From contig PGZO01000028.1 in assembly GCA_002841375.1 (NCBI GenBank), forward strand, positions 1-57,346: DNA of 57,346 nt, written 5' to 3'. Both the position numbers and the translations under genes were made by a program. Shown here piece by piece: positions 44,535 through 53,374 of this stretch (position 1 is its first letter; each line of letters opens with the position of its first letter). The DNA is from Firmicutes bacterium HGW-Firmicutes-7. Lineage in GTDB: Bacteria; Bacillota; Clostridia; Lachnospirales; Vallitaleaceae. The notes under the pieces were generated by a model that did no database searches, had not been told where the DNA came from, and worked only from the letters and a program-made list of their open reading frames with translations.

Positions 44535-44860
44535 TATTAAATATCATATTATATATAATTATATTGATACCAGAACCCCAGCAAATGGATCATTAAACGC
44601 TCTGAGTTTATGGTTGAATATTTCTCAAATAACCTAGTTATCATTTTACTTTAACCTCATAATTTGAATTTGTGATTTCATATCATTTATTATGTCCCGA
44701 TTTATATGTTAATAGGGGAGTGAGTTCATTTGCAGACAACTTTTAGGGACTATTAATAAGCCATTATTTTATGATTCAAAATTGGGTATACGATAATGAA
44801 ACTTTTTTAGTTTTCAATCGTCTAGTAATATATGACGTATTTTATAGGAGGAAATAAATA
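44535..44860. other. AT-rich intergenic stretch
   Basis: Nothing recognisable apart from AGGAGG at 44848-44853, which serves the next gene. No clear promoter, hairpin or small ORF stands out. Confidence 0.4.
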
Positions 44861-45397
44861 ATGAAAAAACTGTGTCTATTGATATCTGTTATATATGTTA
44901 GCGTTTCTTTTATGGGATGTTCAAGAGAACCAAAAACACAGATTCCGATTGATGAAATGAATATAGTAAATGTTAGTATTGAAAACAACGAAGAAATTGA
45001 TTTAACTAACTGGGAACCTTCAGAATATGAAACTGTCAATAACTTTGATGATGTTACTATGATTGTAAAAAAAGGAAGCGAGTCTTCTACCAAATTGACA
45101 GTAACATTTGAGAATAACACCAATAGTGAGTGTATCTATGGAGATTACTTTTGTTTGGAAAAGAAAATCAATGATCTATGGTATCAGGTTCCTGTGACCA
45201 TAGCTGGCGACTATGGATTTAATAGTATTGGCTATAATTTGGCGGCTGGGGACATGGGTGAAATGTTAGTCGATTGGAACTGGCTCTATGGAAGTCTGGA
45301 GACAGGTGAATATCGTATAGTGAAAGATATATTGGATTTTAGAGGTACCGGAGATTATGATACTTATTATTTGGGTGCGACGTTTACAATTTACTAA
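44861..45397 (+). CDS. Lipoprotein with bacterial Ig-like domain
   Basis: 178 residues. The lipoprotein signal ends SFMGC (Cys20). The mature part reads KLTVTFENNTNSECIYGDYF, CLEKKINDLWYQVP and later LYGSLETGEYRIVKDILDF. This is the pattern of the small bacterial Ig-like domain (Big_14 group) common in Firmicute lipoproteins, where a beta-sandwich is preceded by a linker. The function is unknown. It is a monocistronic gene in an accessory stretch. Confidence 0.7.
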   Translation: MKKLCLLISVIYVSVSFMGCSREPKTQIPIDEMNIVNVSIENNEEIDLTNWEPSEYETVNNFDDVTMIVKKGSESSTKLTVTFENNTNSECIYGDYFCLEKKINDLWYQVPVTIAGDYGFNSIGYNLAAGDMGEMLVDWNWLYGSLETGEYRIVKDILDFRGTGDYDTYYLGATFTIY

Positions 45398-45546
45398 CCA
45401 GATAAATGAGTGCGTTTTCTTGCCTATTTATATAATCCTTGTAATGACTGCAAATAAAAGAGAAATTAGTAAAAATATATGAAACAGACCTGCAATACCT
45501 TGTGGGTCTAAAGCAAATTAGAATCAATGGAGGTGTAGACAAGACA

Positions 45547-46086
45547 ATGAAAATATCAATAATTAGTTTTGTATCCATATTATTAACAATCTGTGTTTTT
45601 GGATTGTCAGGCTGTTCAAAAAATTCGGATCATATTCCTTCTCTTAATTTAGTTAAGCAATATGGAGAAGAGTGGACCAATGAAAAATTAGAAGGATTTA
45701 CAAGAAATGATATAATGGAGATTTGGGGCAACCCTTCTGGTACATTATCAGGCATGTATGGAGATATTTGGAGTATGGAGGATGACTATGACTATATAGT
45801 TGTTTACTATAATGACAAAGATAAAATATTAGAGTTAAAATATGTATCTGTGCTTAAGGCAACTATTCTTGAGGTTGCTGAAAATACAATAACAGTTGAG
45901 CCTTGTGAAAATGAATGGGAATTAGAGTCAGCAGATAAAATAACTGTTGGGATAATAGAGATATCAGAAGATATAAAGTCTGAGTTTCACGAAGGCGTAA
46001 CCGTTTTAATTGGTTATAACGGGTTGGTAATGGAATCATATCCTGCACAAATTGTTGCTGAGTATGGGATTGAGTTAAGCAAATGA
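45547..46086 (+). CDS. Small secreted lipoprotein, function unknown
   Basis: 179 residues from the ATG at 45547 (GGAGGTG about 11 bases upstream; longer in-frame starts have no support). The lipoprotein signal ends GLSGC (Cys23). The first half, with EGFTRNDIMEIWGNPSGTLS, looks like a SmpA/BLIP-type fold. The second half (ATILEVAENTITVEPCENEW, then VLIGYNGLVMESYPAQI) resembles the OB-like DUF3221 domain of small Firmicute lipoproteins. Neither assignment is firm. Confidence 0.6.
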   Translation: MKISIISFVSILLTICVFGLSGCSKNSDHIPSLNLVKQYGEEWTNEKLEGFTRNDIMEIWGNPSGTLSGMYGDIWSMEDDYDYIVVYYNDKDKILELKYVSVLKATILEVAENTITVEPCENEWELESADKITVGIIEISEDIKSEFHEGVTVLIGYNGLVMESYPAQIVAEYGIELSK

Positions 46087-46398
46087 AAAATTTAGTTTAT
46101 CTAATGAGTGAATAGTATTGATATACTACTCAGTATAAAAATTTCTTATGGAGTATCTCTTAAACTACTGAAAAAGAATAAAATGTGCAGATACACCTTA
46201 TTAATTGATTCGGAAGTATTTATATAAATGTAAAAATCTATTCTCTTGATAGAAGTGGAAATAAAGAACTAATATCTTCCTGTGGGTATCTAAACGTTAC
46301 GCTGTTAAACCCCTTTGCCAGAATAAAAGAAAGAAAAGAAATAATATCCTTTTTTCCCTAAAAAGCTAGTTTTATCACTGATGATAATGTCTTATTCA
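46087..46398. other. Intergenic stretch without a supported gene
   Basis: A frame stays open at about 46212-46360 with passably protein-like content but no start codon or ribosome site. Nothing else recognisable is present before the strong terminator. Confidence 0.35.
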
Positions 46399-46443
46399 AA
46401 CCAAGCCTTTAAAGAATTAAAATTCTTTAAAGGCTTGGTTTTT
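46399..46443. terminator. Strong 20-bp stem terminator
   Basis: A perfect 20-bp inverted repeat, 46399-46418 with 46421-46440, flanked by T-rich sequence on the right (TTTTTAAT). It shares GCCTTTAAAGAATT with the recR terminator. Confidence 0.8.
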
Positions 46444-46626
46444 AATTATAAACCTTTCCCTCTCAACCCAATAAAATAATAGTATTGAATAAAATAAACA
46501 AGTATGTTATTGTTTTGACGTGGGTGAAAAGCACTACGTAATGTGATGAGTAAAATAGGTATAAGTACCCACACATTAATAGGGGAGAAATTATGACTGT
46601 ATATCAAAGGGAGAGGTGTATAAATA

Positions 46627-47679
46627 ATGGTTAAGATAAAGCAAATAGATATTGATGAGTGTATTGATGGTAACGTAATTGCAGAGGACGTTAGAATGGA
46701 GGGTATAAATATACCCATTGTTATTAGAAATTCTATAATTAATGACTATATTAAATCTAAACTTATAAATTATAATATTAAGTCGATTCAAGTTATTCAA
46801 GATATCAATGCATTAGAAACGGACAATTATAAGCAACAAATGAGGTTTGTTAAAGAATATAAAGACTTAGTGCTACAAGTTAAATTAATGTTTAATAATG
46901 CTGTTAATGGTAAAAGTATCATTGAAGATGATCTCGTGAAGTTAACCAATAGAGTATTAAGTAACTCAGAAGTCGTTTCTAAAGTAATTGAAGTAATTGA
47001 TATTATGAGGAATCATGATGAATATACGTATACACATTCAATTAATGTTGCACTATATGCTATGTTTATTGGTAAGTGGATGAATCTAAATGAAGAGGAA
47101 ATAAAAATATTAATCCATGCAGGTATTTTACATGATATCGGGAAAATAAAAATTCCGTTAACCATTTTGAATAAGCCGGACATTTTAACAGAAAAAGAGT
47201 TTGCACGTATTAAAGAGCATTCTAACGACGGATATAACTTCTGTAAAGCTTCTACTTGGCTTCATAGTGAAGTAAAAGAAGCAGTTTTATCTCACCACGA
47301 AAGAGAAGATGGAAGTGGGTATCCGAGGGGATTAAAAAAAGAACAAATAAGTGTGTATTCAAAAATTATTGCCATTGCAGATGTCTATGATGCGTTAACA
47401 TCCGAAAGAGTTTATAAACCTAGACAGACACCTTTTGATACCTTTAAGCATATGATTCGGGAAGGATATCAAAAATATGATATCGGTATTCTTAATACAT
47501 TTCTCGATTACATATCTTTTTACTACGTAGGGTCTAAAGTAAGGTTAAGTGATAATAGAGTGGGAGAAATAATATTTATACATCCACATAACATTATTTA
47601 CCCAACAATAAAGGTGGATGATGAGTATTTTGAAGTTAATAACTGTAATCAAATAAAAATAGTCGAATTTGTTCAGTGA
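46627..47679 (+). CDS. HD-GYP domain protein, probable cyclic-di-GMP phosphodiesterase
   Basis: 350 residues. An N-terminal region of about 110 residues of unknown role precedes the HD-GYP domain. Visible motifs are HSINVALYAMFIGKW, ILHDIGKIKIP with His169-Asp170, the LHSEVKEAVLSHHEREDGSG run with His223-His224, and GYP at 231-233, followed by ADVYDALTSERVYK. Proteins with an intact HD-GYP set hydrolyse c-di-GMP to GMP, favouring motility. The 90-residue tail after the domain is typical of Clostridia members. GGGAGAGG precedes the ATG. Confidence 0.9.
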   Translation: MVKIKQIDIDECIDGNVIAEDVRMEGINIPIVIRNSIINDYIKSKLINYNIKSIQVIQDINALETDNYKQQMRFVKEYKDLVLQVKLMFNNAVNGKSIIEDDLVKLTNRVLSNSEVVSKVIEVIDIMRNHDEYTYTHSINVALYAMFIGKWMNLNEEEIKILIHAGILHDIGKIKIPLTILNKPDILTEKEFARIKEHSNDGYNFCKASTWLHSEVKEAVLSHHEREDGSGYPRGLKKEQISVYSKIIAIADVYDALTSERVYKPRQTPFDTFKHMIREGYQKYDIGILNTFLDYISFYYVGSKVRLSDNRVGEIIFIHPHNIIYPTIKVDDEYFEVNNCNQIKIVEFVQ

Positions 47680-47705
47680 TATTAGATGTGAACAACCTGT
47701 AAATA

Positions 47706-47807
47706 TTGCCTAATGATGTAAAAGGTGCTGAAAGTGACTTATCTAGAATGGATGAAGTATCAAATCAAGTAGTAATTTTATTGAAAAAAATGAAAGAAGT
47801 AATTTAA
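47706..47807 (+). pseudogene. Short protein-like remnant (33 codons)
   Basis: An open frame from TTG reads LPNDVKGAESDLSRMDEVSN and then QVVILLKKMKEVI before TAA. The pattern is that of a C-terminal helix, but there is no ribosome site. It is probably the end of a lost gene or a chance frame. Confidence 0.2.
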
Positions 47808-47861
47808 ATGATACTTGCTCTCGCAAGTTATAAACAGAAAAATGTACATACGGAGCAATAG

Positions 47862-47909
47862 TAAAAATGGCGGTCATACAACTATAACATTGTGTAACTG
47901 CCATTTTTA
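47862..47909. terminator. Bidirectional terminator downstream of the MGDKSP gene
   Basis: TAAAAATGGC (47862-47871) pairs with GCCATTTTTA (47900-47909). The stem continues inward through an imperfect inner stem (TACAA/TTGTGTA). A/T runs on both sides allow use in either direction. Confidence 0.7.
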
Positions 47910-47911
47910 GC

Positions 47912-48022
47912 TTATTTGTTTTTCTTAGCTGCTGGGGTTCCGGTTGGAATCGCCGTAGTTAACGAAGCAGATTCAATAGCTCTTTTTTTCTTTTTGATAC
48001 TTCTTGGACTTTTATCTCCCAT
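47912..48022 (-). CDS. Tiny basic protein beginning MGDKSP (36 aa)
   Basis: 36 residues on the minus strand, start ATG at 48022, with AGGAGGGCG just upstream. It reads MGDKSPRSIKKKKRAIESAS and then LTTAIPTGTPAAKKNK: a lysine-rich, disordered peptide. The MGDKSP opening recurs in very small uncharacterised bacterial proteins that I recall from other phyla. The excellent ribosome site and the dedicated terminator support expression. Confidence 0.65.
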   Translation of the reverse strand: MGDKSPRSIKKKKRAIESASLTTAIPTGTPAAKKNK

Positions 48023-48054
48023 AGATCGCCCTCCTTTTGCAATTATTGATTGGG

Positions 48055-48148
48055 TAGTTGTTCTTTTCTTGCGCAATATTTAGTATATGGATGCTTTAAC
48101 CACTATATGTTGAGAAAGAATTAGAACGAACTTACTTTTGAAACTACA
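48055..48148. repeat. Diverged copy D of the palindromic repeat
   Basis: TAGTTGTTCTTTTCTTGCGC, TATGGATGCTTTAACC and GAATTAGAACGAACTTACTT match the array at 14956-15288, about 33 kb away. The left terminal inverted repeat is missing; the right end reads TTACTTTTGAAACTACA. It lies just upstream of the MGDKSP gene and reads outward from it. Confidence 0.7.
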
Positions 48149-48393
48149 ATAATACATAGGTTATTATGTCCATTTTTTAGCTATTTAGTAACAGTTAATC
48201 TATTATACTTGCGCTAAAACAACATCAACACTTAAGTTACATAGACATACTAGGAAATTGGAGTGGAAAGTTACAGAAAAATAAGGTATTATTATACAAT
48301 GCATAGTATTTATTGTAGTAATGAGGAATCGACATAGAATAATAGTTGAAGGCTCAACGCAAATATAAATAAAATTATTTAGGGGGATATAAT

Positions 48394-49026
48394 ATGAAGA
48401 AGGTATTATTTAGTGTGTTATTTATTATGGGGATTACTTGGATTGGTGGTACGTTATATTTTTATAGCCAACATAATGTAACTGTTATAGTGAGTAATGT
48501 TGAAGAGGAAATTAATCTTGGAGATATGACAATATTCGTTGACCAAGTCATCATTCGGAATTATGAAATGAAGCCGTTTGATTTTGATAATGGGTTTTAT
48601 AAAATTTCACAAAAAATACCGAAGTTTTTAGTAGAACCGGTTTATGATATTTACACTTTTTATACTAGGCCATATGAATTTAACAATAAGCTTCAATATA
48701 CATTATTAAAAACACGATTGTTGATAGACGAACCGATCGGTGAAAAAAGTGAAGCAGAAAGACTGGAAATACGCGATAACATAAATATAAGCCTTGTTGA
48801 TCATGTTGGCGTCGTTTATTCGCAGGGAGGAAGTTGGAGCACAGATTCCAATAGTAATGTAATACATCATGAGATTAGAGGCGAAATGTTTCCAATAGAA
48901 AGAATCAATGAGCCACTAACGATAAAAATTACGGATAAAAGAGATGACACTACTCATGAAATACCCATTGACATAGAAAGTTTCACAAAAGAAAGATATA
49001 ATTTTTTCAACAAAAGCCCCTACTAG
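48394..49026 (+). CDS. Unknown membrane-anchored extracellular protein
   Basis: 210 residues. An N-terminal signal-anchor helix (about 4-24) is followed by an extracellular domain of about 180 residues rich in beta-strand-like alternation (VTVIVSNVEEEINLGDMTIF, EPLTIKITDKRDDTTHEIPI). It ends with the aromatic tail FTKERYNFFNKSPY. I do not recognise the family. AGGGGG at 48381-48386. Confidence 0.6.
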   Translation: MKKVLFSVLFIMGITWIGGTLYFYSQHNVTVIVSNVEEEINLGDMTIFVDQVIIRNYEMKPFDFDNGFYKISQKIPKFLVEPVYDIYTFYTRPYEFNNKLQYTLLKTRLLIDEPIGEKSEAERLEIRDNINISLVDHVGVVYSQGGSWSTDSNSNVIHHEIRGEMFPIERINEPLTIKITDKRDDTTHEIPIDIESFTKERYNFFNKSPY

Positions 49027-49079
49027 GAGTAAATATATACTAAACGAAGCACATCAAGTGTTTTTTAGATAGGTGATAA

Positions 49080-49582
49080 AAGTATTTTTTACAAGAAAAA
49101 GCCGATTATGGTAATTATTTCATAAAAGATTTGGCTAAACAATTAACTACTGAATTCGGCAAAGGATTCACTACTACTAACTAAAATATATGAGACAATT
49201 TTATATGGCGTTTCCAATTGGTCACACACTGTGTGACCAATTGAGCTGGTCGCATTATAGATTGCTTTCAAGAATTGATAAAGAAGCAGTTAAAAATTTT
49301 TATTATAAAGAAACGCAAGAGAATAATTGGAGTGTAAGAGAACTTGAGCGACAGATTAATTCGTTTTATTACGAGCGCCTTTTATCAACTCAAAATAAGC
49401 AAATAGCTAAGAATAACATGAAAGAAAAAATGGATAAGGCTAAACCAGAAGACATAATTAAAGATCCATATGTATTGGAATTTTTAGGTTTAGAACAAAA
49501 TGAATATCTATATGAAAAAGACTTAGAACAGGGTTTAATAGAACACTTACAAAAGTTTAAAGGTTACCCTATAAAAAGGTAG
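49080..49582 (+). pseudogene. Decayed YhcG/DUF1016-family nuclease gene
   Basis: Two reading frames carry consecutive parts of the DUF1016 N-terminal domain. From 49080, ADYGNYFIKDLAKQLTTEFG and KGFTTTN end in TAA (49182-49184). From the ATG at 49190 the next frame continues MRQFYMAFPIGHTLCDQLSW and then NWSVRELERQINSFYYERLL to 49582. Intact members read through this junction as N-L-R/K-N-M-R-Q-F, so about one base has been lost. The 5' end and the whole C-terminal PDDEXK nuclease domain are also missing: the ORF stops right after EQGLIEHLQKF. YhcG proteins are associated with restriction-modification and defence loci. A 13-bp perfect palindrome (49215-49227/49231-49243) lies inside. Confidence 0.8.
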
Positions 49583-49799
49583 TATCTATTGCTATAAAGC
49601 AGATACTACGTGATGACGGATATTCCTCTATCAAATGTAATGATGGTGTTCTTTAGTAATTCTGGATTGGTAATAGATTAGATATGTACTTTTGCTTCAG
49701 GAATATATCCAATTTCTTTTCATTTCATCTCTTAGTCCTATTATTTTTATCCATTAAAATGCCGATTAAAATAGTAGGAAGTCGACAGGAGATGATCAC

Positions 49800-52700
49800 A
49801 TGCCAACCATACAAAGTGTTTCTAACAACAACTATTCATATGAAAATATAGATGTCCTTGAGAAGTCTCAAGAAACTCAAATAGAGCAATCTGGGCAAGC
49901 AGCCCAAGCACAAGAGGCTCAAACAACACAAATGGAAGTACAAGAAGAAAGCTTGCAAACTCAAGCTTCTAATAATCAGGCCAAAATTAAGCCAACAAAC
50001 CCCGAGGAAGCACTTGAAAAGCATTTAACTGAAACTTCAGAGTACAGCCAAAAAATTAGAGATAAAATTACATCTGTACAGGGACCAGAACAAGATAAAT
50101 ACGTTGAAATGGCGCTAGAATTAAAAAGGACAATAGAAAATCTAATTGGGGTAATTACAGAAGAAGATGTAAAAAATGTAATTCAAGAAAACTACAATCC
50201 AGAAAAATTAAGTATAGATATGTTATGTAAGGTTATTAATGAAAACAAAGTAGCTTTTAAAATCAATGATTTTGAAAAGCTTAAAGCCGAAGTTGAAGAG
50301 CAAGTTAAGATTTTTGAAGCCCAATTTTCGGATATTGAAACCTTAAAGCAAACAATAAAAAGCTTGAAGGAAAATAATTTGCCAGTAGATAGAAGAAATA
50401 TTGAAAAAATACAGCAGATTGTAAACAAAGCAGATGACATTAAGAAAATATCCAACCAAACGATTGTAAATCTATTAAAGCAAAACAAAGAACTTACGAT
50501 AGAAAATATTTACAAGGCAAAGTATATGGGTGATAGATCGGGTGAAACTGGAGAAGCAGACGACCTAAAAGAATTAGACGCACAAATAAAGGCGTTGCTG
50601 AAAAGTGAAGGGCTTAAAGCTTCTAAAGAAAATGTCACACTTTCTAAAATGTTAATTAAAAACAAAGTCCCGCTTGATCATCAGACCTTTGAGAAAATCA
50701 AGGTATTAAAAGAGGGCATTAAAGAGCTTAAGGTGGAGAATATAATTGATAGAGCAGTTGAAAACCTTGCGCATAACAAGCCCCTTGGTAATGTGCCAAT
50801 AAATGAGGAAGCTAATGTTGACACAAAAGAGGTTATTGATGAAGCGGCTCATGAAAAGCTTATAAAGCAAGTTCATAAGATAGAAAACAAACATATACAT
50901 CAAGTGCATAGAAATAATCAAGAAATAAATCTTAAACACTTGATTATGGCTATGGAAGAAAAGGCTACAGTAGAAATAGAAACAAAAGATACCCAAACAA
51001 AAGATACCCAAACAAAAGATATGAACATACCAATAGATGAATTGAAAATGATTAAGGCAGCATTGAACTTAGAAGAAATCCGTTTGAAAATGACAGTGGA
51101 ATCTGCTAGTAGAATGGCAGAAAAAGGAATAAAGGTTGAGTTAGAGCCCTTAGAAGAATTGGTAAAAGCATTAAGGCAACTTGAGAGAGAATCGCATGCC
51201 AAACATTTGGCACACAATTCTGTTGAACCATCACCGGGAAATATTAGCAAAGTAGAAGCTGTATATGAAAAGCTTGATTTGATGAAAGGTATATCACCCC
51301 AAATTATGGCTAAGGTCATGACAAAAGAACTAGACTTTACAATAAAGGAAATAGCAAACGAAGTTAGAGATGAAATGGTTCAAGAAAAAGCACAGAAAAG
51401 CTACCAATTATTAGGCACCAAACCAAGACGAGATTTAGGTGATACGATAGAAAAAACCTTTTCACAAATTGAAGGGTTGCTAGAAGAACTTAAAATTGAA
51501 CCTACAAAAAGCAATATTAAAGCAGCCAAAATATTAGCTAAAAATGAAATGCCTATTACAAAAGAGAATATTGATGCAGTAAGGCTTATCGATATGAAGG
51601 TTGTCAAAGTGACAGAAAAATTACATCCAAGTATCGTGGTTAATATGATTAAGGAACAACGATCACCGATAGATATGCATGTCGACGAAGTGTTACAGTA
51701 TATGACTGATTTTGAAATGAGATTAGGCATTACTTCTGATGAGAAAATTGCGAATGCAATACAAGAGCTCGACAACAGCAAGGAGCTCACCAAAGAAGAA
51801 AGAGAAAGCCTAATAGGTATATATAGAATGTTTACAACTGTTTCTAAGTCAAAAGGAGCAGCTGTAGGATTTTTAATAAAAAATAACTTTCCCTTAAACC
51901 TGACAAATTTATTTGAAGCGGCTAAATACATTAAAAACACGAAAGGTGATCACAAACTCATTGAAGTAGATATTGATGATGGGTTTGGCATATTAACGGA
52001 CATAAAATATGAAGGTAAGAATATTAAGGAGCAGATTGAAACAGCAATTCAAAAGGATAATCTTGCACCAACGAAAAACCTTATGAATTTGATTCAGGGA
52101 TTAGAAGAGGCTGGAATTAATATTGATGGGGAGAGCTTGCAAAAAGCAGCAGTAAATGAAAAGTTATTAGAAACCTTTTTAGACAAGACAAGTTATGATA
52201 AAATTATATCGCTTTTTAAAGAGGGCTTTCTTAAAGATGGAAAAATGAGCATAGATCAACTAATGGATCAAATAGATGAAAGAGGGAATAGCACTTGGGA
52301 GTCCATAGAATATGACGATGTGCTCAAACAAGTGAAGTCATTAGCTCAAATAGACATTGAAACTTTGAAGAATTTTGAAAAGTATGGGTTAAATAAAACA
52401 CTTCCCAATCTCATTACTGCAAATGAGATTGAGAAAAATCCATTTATGCTTATGGACAAAATAAAGGACTTAATCAAGACCTTAGATGGGTTGCCCATAG
52501 ACACGAAACAACTACGTGAAACCTTATTACATAAAAATGAAACGAATCCTATAAGAGAATACGAGGAAACCCTTGAAAAAGTCAAGGAGCAGCTCAGTAA
52601 GCTACAAGAAGAGCTCTTAGAAACCCAAGGTGTTGATAAAGGGACAATTAACAAGTCAATAAACCAAACAATTAAGCTAGTGGATTATCAAAAGGCGCTT

Positions 52701-53111
52701 CATAATAGAGATGAATATTACCAAATACCTATCATGATCGGTGGAAAAATCACACAAATGAATATGTATTATTCTCGAGAGAACACTGCGCAAAAGAGTG
52801 AAGAAGAGCAGTCTTCAATGAATATTTATATGTTTTTCCACACTGATAATATAGGGAAGGTACAGGCAAATATTCGTTTAGATCGTGATAAAATGGATTT
52901 TAGCATGTATGCGAACGATCCTGAAGATATGGAATTGGTAAAAAGCTTTGGTAATAAAATAAAAACCTTGTTAACTAGTACAGAATTTACAGTTGAAAAT
53001 ATTAACTTCGGGTTCTTCGAGGCCAAAAGCCCAATAGGAGAAGCACTTAAAGACAGCAAAAAAGATCCTATGAAAATGCATACAGATTCAAAATTCGAAA
53101 AAACGGTATAA
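49800..53111 (+). CDS. Very long FliK-like flagellar protein with repeated helical modules
   Basis: 1103 residues, exceptionally large for a hook-length-control-like protein. The N-terminus (1-60) is Gln/Ser-rich. The middle holds recurring helical units with an N-x-x-P core: KENNLPVDRRNIEKI (from 190), MLIKNKVPLDHQTFEKI (from 284), ILAKNEMPITKENIDAV (from 578), FLIKNNFPLNLTNLFEA (from 691). The last 130 residues (YYQIPIMIGGKITQMNMYYS, HTDNIGKVQANIRLDRDKMD) resemble the FliK/Flg_hook C-terminal domain. It is followed by a 40-residue ORF, flagellin and fliS. Clostridial proteins of similar build are annotated as DUF6240; I cannot confirm that here. Ribosome site AGGAGATG. Confidence 0.6.
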   Translation: MPTIQSVSNNNYSYENIDVLEKSQETQIEQSGQAAQAQEAQTTQMEVQEESLQTQASNNQAKIKPTNPEEALEKHLTETSEYSQKIRDKITSVQGPEQDKYVEMALELKRTIENLIGVITEEDVKNVIQENYNPEKLSIDMLCKVINENKVAFKINDFEKLKAEVEEQVKIFEAQFSDIETLKQTIKSLKENNLPVDRRNIEKIQQIVNKADDIKKISNQTIVNLLKQNKELTIENIYKAKYMGDRSGETGEADDLKELDAQIKALLKSEGLKASKENVTLSKMLIKNKVPLDHQTFEKIKVLKEGIKELKVENIIDRAVENLAHNKPLGNVPINEEANVDTKEVIDEAAHEKLIKQVHKIENKHIHQVHRNNQEINLKHLIMAMEEKATVEIETKDTQTKDTQTKDMNIPIDELKMIKAALNLEEIRLKMTVESASRMAEKGIKVELEPLEELVKALRQLERESHAKHLAHNSVEPSPGNISKVEAVYEKLDLMKGISPQIMAKVMTKELDFTIKEIANEVRDEMVQEKAQKSYQLLGTKPRRDLGDTIEKTFSQIEGLLEELKIEPTKSNIKAAKILAKNEMPITKENIDAVRLIDMKVVKVTEKLHPSIVVNMIKEQRSPIDMHVDEVLQYMTDFEMRLGITSDEKIANAIQELDNSKELTKEERESLIGIYRMFTTVSKSKGAAVGFLIKNNFPLNLTNLFEAAKYIKNTKGDHKLIEVDIDDGFGILTDIKYEGKNIKEQIETAIQKDNLAPTKNLMNLIQGLEEAGINIDGESLQKAAVNEKLLETFLDKTSYDKIISLFKEGFLKDGKMSIDQLMDQIDERGNSTWESIEYDDVLKQVKSLAQIDIETLKNFEKYGLNKTLPNLITANEIEKNPFMLMDKIKDLIKTLDGLPIDTKQLRETLLHKNETNPIREYEETLEKVKEQLSKLQEELLETQGVDKGTINKSINQTIKLVDYQKALHNRDEYYQIPIMIGGKITQMNMYYSRENTAQKSEEEQSSMNIYMFFHTDNIGKVQANIRLDRDKMDFSMYANDPEDMELVKSFGNKIKTLLTSTEFTVENINFGFFEAKSPIGEALKDSKKDPMKMHTDSKFEKTV

Positions 53112-53129
53112 TCAAGAGAGGATGTTATT

Positions 53130-53252
53130 ATGGCAAATAATAAAAAAACAGATATTGAGCTACGAAAAGACATCTTTGATATTGCTAAAGAATTGGCGAT
53201 AATTGTAAATGAAATCGATCAGAAGAAATTAACAAAAAAACAAATTAAATAA
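53130..53252 (+). CDS. Small flagellar-locus protein (40 aa)
   Basis: 40 residues from the ATG at 53130, with GAGAGGA about 8 bases upstream and only 18 bases after the FliK-like stop. It starts MANNKKTDIELRKDIFDIAK and ends TKKQIK: a single amphipathic helix with basic ends. I know no family. Its spacing implies co-transcription with the long upstream gene. Confidence 0.55.
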   Translation: MANNKKTDIELRKDIFDIAKELAIIVNEIDQKKLTKKQIK

Positions 53253-53257
53253 AAAGC

Positions 53258-53285
53258 TAAAAGTTATTTGAAAATGTGTCGATAC
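53258..53285 (+). promoter_or_regulatory. SigD (sigma-28)-like promoter of flagellin
   Basis: TAAA (53258-53261), 16 bases, GTCGATAC (53278-53285), close to the sigma-D consensus TAAA-N15-GCCGATAT. It lies about 90 bases before the flagellin start, giving a long leader, as is common for flagellin mRNAs. Confidence 0.55.
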
Positions 53286-53374
53286 AATTTGTAGCTTATC
53301 ATTTTGATGGGTGGGCTGAAAGAGCTTCTATCAAAGTGTATGAATAAAAATCTTATCATAAAGAGGTGTGTACT

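Noticed and set aside
46212-46360. Open frame of about 45 codons with protein-like content
   Set aside because: It has no start codon or ribosome site, and nothing nearby supports a gene.
50918-51940. Minus-strand ORFs of 133 and 179 codons within the FliK-like gene
   Set aside because: Antisense shadows of a Lys/Glu-rich helical protein, which read as hydrophobic Ser/Leu/Phe-rich sequence. They lack start signals.
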